From positions 1 to 17,547 of the forward strand of contig CAAEUW010000012.1 in NCBI GenBank assembly GCA_900759325.1: a DNA stretch of 17,547 nt, given 5' to 3'. The notes beneath the pieces were generated by a model, which saw only the letters and a program-made list of their open reading frames with translations, was not told the origin of the DNA and searched no databases. This stretch comes from an uncultured Peptostreptococcus sp. Lineage in GTDB: Bacteria > Bacillota > Clostridia > Peptostreptococcales > Peptostreptococcaceae. Below, in pieces: positions 6,245 to 12,546 of this stretch (the stretch's first letter is position 1; each line of letters starts with the position of its first letter). A program made the position numbers and the translations under genes.

Positions 6245-7435
6245 TTAATTGTTTGTATAATTATCAAAGTATCCCTGTACAAGTACTATTGGTGTACCCT
6301 TGTCACCTGAACCACTTGTAAGGTCACATAATGAACCAATTAGGTCTGTAAGTCTTCTTGGTGTAGTACCTTCAGACTCCATCTTCCCTACCAAGGAAGC
6401 ATCCTTAGTCTTTATTCTTTCAGATATAGCTTCCTTAAGAGCTTCACCTGATAAATCATTGAAGTCATTGTCTGCTAGATACTTTAGTTTCAATTCATTA
6501 GGTGTACCCTCTAGTCCCTTAGTATAGGCTGGTGATACCACTGGGTCAGCAAGTTCCCAAATCTGTCCTACTGGATCCTTGAAGGCACCATCTCCATATA
6601 CCATTACCTCTATATGCTTACCAGTCTTCTTTAATAGTTTTTCCTGGATATCATATACAAGGTCAGTACATTCATTAGGGAATAGCTTTACGCTATCTTC
6701 TGTTGACTTATTTGATCCCAATAGCCCATATAGGGTGTTGTAACCACTTCCGTCTATTGATTCAGTCAATATTTCATCCATACCATAAACTGTAGCTCCT
6801 GCAGCCTTTAGTATCCTACTTGTTCTCTTTCTAGTATGGATATCGCAGTTTATCACATTCTTAGTGTAGTTTAATATTTCAGTAGCATGGTTAGCAAATA
6901 CAATTTCAACTTCTGCACCAGCTGATCTAATAACTTCACTATAGTAATCAACATAGTCCACACCTGTAAATGGGTGTATATTCTTACCAAATAATTCTCT
7001 ATATTTTTCAAGTGTCAATACTGTTGAATATGGGTCTATTCCCTTGTCATCTAGCTGGTCTTCAGTTAATAACTGGTTACCTACTTCATCTCTTGGATAT
7101 GAAAGCATTAGAACCACCTTCTTTGCCCCCATAGCCATACCCTTTAGGCAGATGGCAAATCTATTACGAGAAAGTATTGGGAAGATTATACCTATAGTTT
7201 CTCCACCAAACTTAGCCTCAACATCCTTGCCTATTGCATCTACCGAAGCATAGTTACCCTGGCTTCTTGCCACTATAGATTCTGTAATACCTATTACATC
7301 CCTATCACCTAGGTCAAATCCATCTGTCTTAGAAGCTTCTATAACAGAATCTACTATAATCTCTGATAAATTGTCACCCTGACGAATTATTGGGCAACGT
7401 ACTCCACGCGCTACTGTACCAACATTTCTTGTCAT
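6245..7435 (-). CDS. CofE-like protein (F420-0:gamma-glutamyl ligase fold)
   Basis: Belongs to the CofE family, whose founding member adds glutamates to coenzyme F420-0. From the ATG at 7435 it is 396 residues; the frame opens earlier at a TTG, but AGAGGAA lies just before the ATG. Conserved-looking stretches are TVARGVRCPIIRQGD (N-terminus), VIGITESIVARSQGNY, GIIFPILSRNRFAICLKG, SYPRDEVGNQL, HPFTGVDYVDYY, VMVYGDGAFKDPVG, VVSPAYTKGLEGTPNE, TTPRRLTDLIGSLCDLTSGSG and KGTPIVLVQGYF. It is much longer than archaeal CofE (about 250 residues). Firmicutes of this type lack F420 synthesis, and no cof/fbi gene is here, so the true role is unknown; ligation of glutamate or another amino acid to a different acceptor is a guess. 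It forms a single-gene unit. Confidence 0.82.
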   Translation of the reverse strand: MTRNVGTVARGVRCPIIRQGDNLSEIIVDSVIEASKTDGFDLGDRDVIGITESIVARSQGNYASVDAIGKDVEAKFGGETIGIIFPILSRNRFAICLKGMAMGAKKVVLMLSYPRDEVGNQLLTEDQLDDKGIDPYSTVLTLEKYRELFGKNIHPFTGVDYVDYYSEVIRSAGAEVEIVFANHATEILNYTKNVINCDIHTRKRTSRILKAAGATVYGMDEILTESIDGSGYNTLYGLLGSNKSTEDSVKLFPNECTDLVYDIQEKLLKKTGKHIEVMVYGDGAFKDPVGQIWELADPVVSPAYTKGLEGTPNELKLKYLADNDFNDLSGEALKEAISERIKTKDASLVGKMESEGTTPRRLTDLIGSLCDLTSGSGDKGTPIVLVQGYFDNYTNN

Positions 7436-7546
7436 ACTATATTCCTCTTTCAATTAAATTCAAATTTACTTATAGACTTTACAGATAATCCTTTACCAGA
7501 GACTATCCAGCCTTAAAGTTTTTTACTTATACCAAGCACTCTATAT

Positions 7547-7575
7547 ATAATACTACAAAAGTAGCAATTTAAAAA
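7547..7575 (-). promoter_or_regulatory. Possible promoter of the CofE-like gene
   Basis: TATTAT (7552-7547) has a weak TTTTTA (7575-7570) 17 bp upstream on the minus strand, leaving a leader of about 105 nt. The region is very AT-rich, so chance matches are easy. Confidence 0.3.
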
Positions 7576-7654
7576 GAATAAATCGAATATTTTTCTAACT
7601 TTTTGTGAAAATGTTTAAATTAGTCTGTTTGTTTTTCTTTTAATGTTAATTTTC

Positions 7655-7704
7655 ATTTGATTTATAAGCTGATATTTATTTAATTTCAACCTTCTAAATC
7701 AAAT
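7655..7704. repeat. Inverted repeat downstream of the TraX-family gene
   Basis: ATTTGATTTA (7655-7664) and TAAATCAAAT (7695-7704) are perfect 10-bp inverted arms around 30 bp. It lies just past the stop codon of the gene ending at 7741. The stem is AT-only apart from one G-C pair and no clear T tract follows, so it is at best a weak terminator. The rest of 7454-7740 shows nothing else. Confidence 0.35.
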
Positions 7705-7740
7705 TTCTCGTTTATATACATTTTTGTAATCTTATCTTCC

Positions 7741-8502
7741 TTATACTAAAAATATCCTAATAAGTCCTAGTACCAATAAATGCCCTGGATAAAATACGTA
7801 AAAGAACCACTTAGAAAGCTCTCTTCCCCCTTTCATCCTCTTACCATTATATAAATATACAATTGATATGCCAGCAAGCAGGATGCCTAGCAAACTTCCT
7901 AGAGTATAAATCAAATTTTCCTTAAATGGAAGAAGGGATGACTTAGCAATAAATTCCGTTATTCCAAACAAAATCATGGCTATAATGAAGGCATTTTTTG
8001 TCTTTGATTTTGACCCATAGCTCTTGATAAATAATAGGGTGAATATTGGTGCCAATAGTGCCCAGTCTGATATTAGTGATGGTATAATTAAACCAATTGT
8101 GCAAGCCATCCTTAAAGGCTTACTCGCCACCCTTTCATGTACCACAAGTATCCCAAAGCACAAAAACAGGGTAAACATCATATTTAGTCCGTGAAATTCT
8201 ATGATACCCTCTTCAGTAAAGGCTAGGCAAAATGGAATCTCAGATATTAAGGCAAATATAAGTAACCTGCTTGCATATTTCTTTTTTGAATGAGTGTATT
8301 GGTAGCCTTCAACTAAAAAATAGCACATGGTAATAGCAGTAAAGTAACCCAAGTCCAAAAAAAGCTCTGACAAAAAGGTACCCGGCTCTAGAAATATTAT
8401 TGATATATGATTCAATAGCATCAAAAACATAGCTATGTACTTAATTTGGTCACGATTTATACCTATTGTTCTCTTATAATTTTGACTTGCATCATTTATC
8501 AT
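7741..8502 (-). CDS. TraX-family integral membrane protein
   Basis: TraX of F-like plasmids acetylates the N-terminus of pilin; chromosomal homologues in Firmicutes are common and mostly uncharacterised. The protein is 253 residues from the ATG at 8502; the frame opens at a GTG at 8520, but GGGAG lies between the two. It carries about eight hydrophobic segments. Family-like motifs are IKYIAMFLMLLNHIS (N-terminal helix with a conserved His), a YFLVEGYQYTHSKKKYASRLL loop, and FFYVFYPGHLLVLGLIR at the C-terminus. No pilin or conjugation gene is near, so a plasmid role is unlikely; acyl transfer to some surface component is an inference. It follows a decayed small gene whose reading frame ends right at the upstream GTG, and shares its promoter. 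Confidence 0.8.
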   Translation of the reverse strand: MINDASQNYKRTIGINRDQIKYIAMFLMLLNHISIIFLEPGTFLSELFLDLGYFTAITMCYFLVEGYQYTHSKKKYASRLLIFALISEIPFCLAFTEEGIIEFHGLNMMFTLFLCFGILVVHERVASKPLRMACTIGLIIPSLISDWALLAPIFTLLFIKSYGSKSKTKNAFIIAMILFGITEFIAKSSLLPFKENLIYTLGSLLGILLAGISIVYLYNGKRMKGGRELSKWFFYVFYPGHLLVLGLIRIFLV

Positions 8503-8520
8503 GTCGCTTTCTCCCATCAC

Positions 8521-8747
8521 TTATCTACTAATTAAACTTTTACTTTTAGCAAGACCTTTGATCCATCCTATGATTGAAACAGCCAAATAGCCATATCCAA
8601 TTCATGCCAATTACCATTAGGATCTTCATAACGTCCATTCAAAAGATATAACACACTATTGAAAATAGTTGCAATAGTATATAAAACTGAATAAATAAAA
8701 ACTGCCTGCTTTAACCAATCATTCTATATAGACTTCATAGACTTCAT
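8521..8747 (-). pseudogene. Remnant of a small membrane-protein gene (nonsense and frameshift)
   Basis: A strong SD (GGAGGTG) precedes ATG at 8747, but after MKSMKSI an in-frame TAG occurs (8726-8724). The same frame then stays open for 51 codons (8723-8568) and encodes a sensible segment: NDWLKQAVFIYSVLYTIATI followed by FNSVLYLLNGRYEDPNGNWH and ELDMAIWLFQS. This looks like a hydrophobic helix plus the GxYEDPxGNWHELD stretch I associate with a family of small Firmicutes membrane proteins, from memory only. After that stop a different frame reads YLAVSIIGWIKGLAKSKSLI and ends in TAA at 8523-8521, directly before the traX-like gene. The 9-mer ATGAAGTCT is duplicated in tandem at the start. The pattern fits a gene broken by one nonsense mutation and one frameshift; a sequencing error could mimic the latter. 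Confidence 0.65.
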
Positions 8748-8798
8748 GCTTCCACCTCCACAAGTTAATTTTATATATACATTATTTTTTACAACTTA

Positions 8799-8828
8799 AT
8801 TATACAATAGCCATATTGTAAACTTCAA
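8799..8828 (-). promoter_or_regulatory. Promoter of the pseudogene and TraX-family gene
   Basis: TTGAAG (8828-8823) and consensus TATAAT (8804-8799) are 18 bp apart on the minus strand, about 50 bp before the SD of the decayed gene. As no terminator is seen between, it probably still drives the traX-like gene. The remaining 8829-8940 shows no gene. Confidence 0.55.
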
Positions 8829-8940
8829 TAATAAATATCTTTTACAAATAAACCACATGAAAAGGTGAAAATCTTTCATTGGGTATTTGATTTCACAGAC
8901 AGCATTACTTATAATCATTTATTAAATTTTTCTTATAAAG

Positions 8941-9453
8941 TTAATCGATGAAAAATACAGCATTACAATACACAAAACCTGAATTCCAGCCCTCATAAGA
9001 ATCATCATAGGCTACTCCTGGACTGAATTTATAGACCCCCATCTTGTCACTAGAAGTATGAAATGCTATAAAATCCTCAAATTCTACTCTCTTTGGACTG
9101 GTTTCATCTACTTCAAAAATTGGTGGTTCATCATCAAGTTCATCAAAGTAAAAATCCCACTGAACACTAGGAACTGCATCCAGTTGGCCAGCAAACATAA
9201 AACCTAACTTATAAAGGTCTTTAGACAATATTCCTACATCTTCTTCATCAAATATACTTTTAATAAAGCGTACACTGGCCTTATTTATATCTACACCAAA
9301 GCCCTCTATAAAGTTAAGAGTGTCAGAATCTAAATGCTTCTTTAAAGCTAGGTTTAGGTCCTTATCTTCTGAAAGATCATTATTTATATAGTATTCAATA
9401 GTTTTATCCTTATCTAGGCTAATTCCCCAAGGATATAAGTTCAGATTTTCCAT
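8941..9453 (-). CDS. Acidic protein of unknown function
   Basis: I do not recognise this 170-residue protein. It is strongly acidic (many D and E, for example FYFDELDDEPPIFEVDETSP) and has no signal peptide or membrane segment, so it is probably cytosolic. It begins MENLNLYPWGISLDKDKTIE; the middle looks helical (DINKASVRFIKSIFDEEDVG) and the end is rich in aromatic residues (AYDDSYEGWNSGFVYCNAVFFID), suggesting a mixed alpha/beta domain. The ATG is supported by an unusual seven-G run (GGGGGGGA) as SD. It follows the PhzF-family gene after 59 bp without a visible hairpin, so co-transcription is likely. A relation to the immunity-like acidic proteins of Firmicutes is possible but unsupported. 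Confidence 0.7.
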   Translation of the reverse strand: MENLNLYPWGISLDKDKTIEYYINNDLSEDKDLNLALKKHLDSDTLNFIEGFGVDINKASVRFIKSIFDEEDVGILSKDLYKLGFMFAGQLDAVPSVQWDFYFDELDDEPPIFEVDETSPKRVEFEDFIAFHTSSDKMGVYKFSPGVAYDDSYEGWNSGFVYCNAVFFID

Positions 9454-9512
9454 AAATCCCCCCCTATAATTTTAATATTTACCTAACTACAGCGTTCCTT
9501 GTTATTTATTTG

Positions 9513-10289
9513 CTAAACATTTATATCAGCAACTGAATATAAACAAGCCTTACCAGCAAGGGTAATCCTGTCCCCCTCTATCCTACAATATAGGGTTCCT
9601 CCTCTACTAGATGCCTGGTAGGCAACTAGGTCATTTTTACCCAATTTATCAGCCCAATATGGGATGATATGGCAATGTCCTGAACCACAAACAGGGTCCT
9701 CTGGTACATTTAATTTAGGGGCAAAACTCCTTGATACACAATCAAAGTCCTTGCCCGGTGCTGACACATGCAAAAGAAGTCCATCTAGTTCTTTTACCTT
9801 TTCCATATCGAGATTCAAATCTCTTACAGCCTGTTCATCATCAATTATGCATAATAAGTCACGGGCCATATATGCTTTTAGAGGTTGGCATCCAATAGTA
9901 TTTGTCATAGCCTGTGTAACAGGAACTTCTTCCAGGTCATACTTAGGAAAGTCTAATTCATAAAGGTCCTTGTCTCTCTTAACTATTAATTCACCACTCA
10001 GTGTATCAAAAGAAACCTGGTCTAGTTTTTTGTCATAGTAGTTCATGATTACAAATGCTGTTCCAAGTGTCGCATGTCCACAAAGATCAATTTCCCCACC
10101 TGGCGTGAACCATCTAAGATGGTACTTTTCTTCACCAACTTTAACCGCAAAGGCTGTTTCAGATAAGTTGTTCTCTCTTGTTATATTCATCATAAGATCT
10201 TCTGAAAGCCATTTTTCCATAATACAAACTGCTGCTGGGTTACCAGAAAACACCTTATCTGCAAATGCGTCTACAACGTATTGTCTCAT
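9513..10289 (-). CDS. PhzF-family isomerase/epimerase
   Basis: PhzF-fold enzymes resemble diaminopimelate epimerase and catalyse proton shifts; PhzF of phenazine synthesis is the type member, but most homologues have unknown substrates. The 258-residue protein begins MRQYVVDAFADKVFSGNPAAV, the standard opening. The catalytic glutamate is E44 (NNLSETAF). The second half-site motif GEIDLCGHAT holds D68 and H72, and D198 lies in VPEDPVCGSGH of the C-terminal half, so the key residues of both lobes are present. AGGGGG precedes the ATG. No phenazine genes are near, so the role is not phenazine synthesis. It leads a likely two-gene unit with the acidic protein, behind its own promoter. Confidence 0.93.
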   Translation of the reverse strand: MRQYVVDAFADKVFSGNPAAVCIMEKWLSEDLMMNITRENNLSETAFAVKVGEEKYHLRWFTPGGEIDLCGHATLGTAFVIMNYYDKKLDQVSFDTLSGELIVKRDKDLYELDFPKYDLEEVPVTQAMTNTIGCQPLKAYMARDLLCIIDDEQAVRDLNLDMEKVKELDGLLLHVSAPGKDFDCVSRSFAPKLNVPEDPVCGSGHCHIIPYWADKLGKNDLVAYQASSRGGTLYCRIEGDRITLAGKACLYSVADINV

Positions 10290-10344
10290 TACTCTTACCC
10301 CCTATGAAATATACTAGTATTGCCTTTCTATATTTATTAATTTT

Positions 10345-10373
10345 ATTATACATGATTTTTATATTACTTACAA
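10345..10373 (-). promoter_or_regulatory. Promoter of the PhzF-family gene
   Basis: TTGTAA (10373-10368) and consensus TATAAT (10350-10345) are 17 bp apart on the minus strand, about 55 bp before the start codon. It lies just past the hairpin that ends the preceding operon. Confidence 0.65.
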
Positions 10374-10381
10374 ACATCCTT

Positions 10382-10402
10382 TTAGACTACTAACTAGTCT
10401 AA
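10382..10402 (-). terminator. Probable end of the tetR-dikinase-MATE operon
   Basis: TTAGACTA (10382-10389) and TAGTCTAA (10395-10402) form a perfect 8-bp stem with a 5-nt loop, nine bases past the stop codon of the membrane-protein gene. On the minus strand it is followed by AAGG rather than a T run, so termination may be weak and the PhzF gene could receive some read-through. Confidence 0.45.
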
Positions 10403-10410
10403 TTATCATA

Positions 10411-11118
10411 CTAAAGATGGACTGTTTCAGACCCATTCTTCTTATATAAATTATCGTGGTATAAGTGGTCTCCATACCTTATATTCTCTAGCTTGGTCAA
10501 AAGTAATGGTAAAATTATAATTTTAAGCAAGAATAATCCCAACCATGTAAAGAATATTCCCATAGTCATACTTTCTACACCAGCAAAATATAATTGGCAA
10601 AATACCCAGGCATTTAGCCCTAGGTTGAGTAGGGTAGCCATGCTAGATAAGACTATATTAGTCCTAAGTTTAGGGCAGTAAAGCTTCCCTATATATAAAG
10701 ATAATAGTGATATATTGTATATACAAATAGGCTTATATTCCTTCCTGTATATTACTAAGGTTTTTCGGTTATAGAAGTACCGACTAGCCAACCTGTTATT
10801 CCATTCATTTATCCATACATGACTAAGACCCTCTATCTCATCCCACTTTACTAGTAGGTCTATTTTCCTTAGGTATATGCCATCTTTACATATGTATAGC
10901 TTATACTTCACAAGAGAAAAAATTATCCACATGGAAAGTATAAATCCAAGTACAATATAGTTTAACTGGTCTAGTCCAATACTAATTTCTTGACCAGAAT
11001 ATCCAATCAGTATGTCATTACCATTGGCTATAAATTTTGCAACTGCAATAACTAGTAGGATTATAAAAGTAGGATATCTATAATAAATACTGTGAAATTT
11101 AATTTTGCCCTTCATCAA
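10411..11118 (-). CDS. Membrane protein with a PH-like central region, unknown function
   Basis: About 235 residues with four hydrophobic segments: roughly 16-30, 53-70, 155-177 and 186-208. Between the second and third lies a soluble stretch (71-150) with alternating strands such as KLYICKDGIYLRK, LLVKWDEIEGLSHV and KTLVIYRKEYKPICIYNISL. This strand-turn pattern after paired helices resembles bacterial PH (YcxB/YdbT-like) membrane proteins, but it is only a visual likeness. The frame opens at TTG 11118 with ATG next at 11115; SD AAGGGA lies 8 to 11 bases upstream, so either may be used. It follows the MATE gene by 35 bp with no terminator and is probably the last gene of the TetR-headed operon. 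It may assist the pump or sense membrane stress; this is speculation. Confidence 0.7.
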   Translation of the reverse strand: MMKGKIKFHSIYYRYPTFIILLVIAVAKFIANGNDILIGYSGQEISIGLDQLNYIVLGFILSMWIIFSLVKYKLYICKDGIYLRKIDLLVKWDEIEGLSHVWINEWNNRLASRYFYNRKTLVIYRKEYKPICIYNISLLSLYIGKLYCPKLRTNIVLSSMATLLNLGLNAWVFCQLYFAGVESMTMGIFFTWLGLFLLKIIILPLLLTKLENIRYGDHLYHDNLYKKNGSETVHL

Positions 11119-11153
11119 AGTATACTTCCCTTCAAATATTTACTAGCAATCTA

Positions 11154-12545
11154 CTAGTTATATTTGATTTTATCATATTTTCCATGCTTACTTCTAGTCC
11201 CAAGTCCTATTTTCCAAACTACCACTAGGGCTAATATAAAGGACATAAAGTCTGCCACTGGCTGTAGTAGGAAAATACCAACCTGACCAAAGGCCCCTGT
11301 AAGTATATATAAAAGAGGTATGTAAAAGATACCCTGACGTGAGACAGAAATAAGAGAGGACCAGAAATACTGGCCTATATTCTGCATAAGCATGCTAGCC
11401 AGGGCGAAATACCCCAATAGTGGTAGGCTTATACATTGAAGGTTTAGTAACTTCTTGCTATATAGGATCACCTGGCTATCCCTTGTCATAGTCATAATTA
11501 GCTCTTCTGAGAATATATACAAACCTAGGGCAGATATAATTAAAAAACCAGTTGCCCCTAAAACTGCCAGTTTGAAGGCCTTTTTCACCCTATCATACTG
11601 GTTTGCCCCATAATTCATAGCACAAATTGGCTGAAATCCCTGACCCCAGCCTATCATTATCAAATATGCGAGTGCTAGGATTCTTGAACTAATAGTCAAG
11701 GCTGCAAGGAGTCCATCACCGTATCTTGCTGCAGATATGTTGAGAAGAATCAGGGCTACACTAGTGATAGATTGACGCAAAAAATTTGGCATTCCACCCG
11801 CCAAAATATGGTAGACCCTCTCCCTATTTACCCTTGCATTTTTTAAGCTTGCCCTAATATTCCCGTTTTTCATAGACAGACCTGTGAGTACAATACAACT
11901 CACTACTTGTCCTATCAAGGTAGCATAGCCAGCTCCGATAAATCCAAATCCTAGACCAAACATTAAAATAGGATCTAAGACCATATTTACCAGCATGCCT
12001 GAAAGTAGGCCTAGCATACCATCCTTAACATTACCACAAAGCCTTAGTTGGTTATATAGGGTGATGGAGTATAGGGCAAATGGTATGGTTAGGACTATTA
12101 CCTTAAGGTAGTCTACAGTAAATCCCATCAGACTTTCTGATGCACTTCCTCCTATAAAGCTAGCAAGTGGTGATATATATATCCAAGAAATTAGGGCTAC
12201 AAGGATCCCTACTCCTAGTGCAAATAGCATTCCAATAGAGGATATTTTCTCCGCCTCTTTCTCACTACCCTGTCCGATTCTTTTTGACATTATATTTCCA
12301 CTACCATAACCAAACCAAAATCCAATGGCCTGAACAAAGCCCATAAAGCTAAAAACTATCCCTATTGCTGCTGTCATTGACTTATTATCAAGCATACCGA
12401 CAAAAAATGTATCGGTCAAATTGTATATTACCATTACCAGCATGCCTATTATAGTAGGTATGGATGTTTTTACTAATAGGGGCAAGATGGGATCATTTAG
12501 GATAGACTTCCTCCTTAGCTCCTTTTTTTCTATATCTGAAACCAT
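11154..12545 (-). CDS. MATE-family multidrug efflux transporter
   Basis: MATE pumps export organic cations and drugs in exchange for Na+ or H+. The 463-residue protein has the family length and about twelve hydrophobic helices. The N-terminal motif NDPILPLLVKTSIPTIIGML followed by VIYNLTDTFFVG is typical of the MepA/DinF-like group, as are QAIGFWFGYGSGNIMSKRIG, DPILMFGLGFGFIGAGYAT, WGQGFQPICAMNYGA and the polar spacer between the two six-helix halves. It starts one base after the TAA of the dikinase-like gene, with its SD (AGAGG) inside that gene's end, so the two are translationally coupled. A TetR regulator heads the operon. The coupling suggests the pump handles the same compound, or a relative of it, as the upstream enzyme. 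Confidence 0.93.
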   Translation of the reverse strand: MVSDIEKKELRRKSILNDPILPLLVKTSIPTIIGMLVMVIYNLTDTFFVGMLDNKSMTAAIGIVFSFMGFVQAIGFWFGYGSGNIMSKRIGQGSEKEAEKISSIGMLFALGVGILVALISWIYISPLASFIGGSASESLMGFTVDYLKVIVLTIPFALYSITLYNQLRLCGNVKDGMLGLLSGMLVNMVLDPILMFGLGFGFIGAGYATLIGQVVSCIVLTGLSMKNGNIRASLKNARVNRERVYHILAGGMPNFLRQSITSVALILLNISAARYGDGLLAALTISSRILALAYLIMIGWGQGFQPICAMNYGANQYDRVKKAFKLAVLGATGFLIISALGLYIFSEELIMTMTRDSQVILYSKKLLNLQCISLPLLGYFALASMLMQNIGQYFWSSLISVSRQGIFYIPLLYILTGAFGQVGIFLLQPVADFMSFILALVVVWKIGLGTRSKHGKYDKIKYN

Positions 12546-12546
12546 A

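Noticed and set aside
6245..7435. F420 biosynthesis locus
   Set aside because: Only the CofE-like gene is present. No other F420 gene is adjacent, and the protein differs in length from archaeal CofE.
7741..8502. Conjugative element, because of the TraX family
   Set aside because: Chromosomal TraX homologues are widespread in Firmicutes, and no relaxase, pilin, type IV secretion or integrase gene is in the window.
9513..10289. Phenazine biosynthesis cluster
   Set aside because: A PhzF-fold gene alone is common in bacteria. No other phz gene is near.
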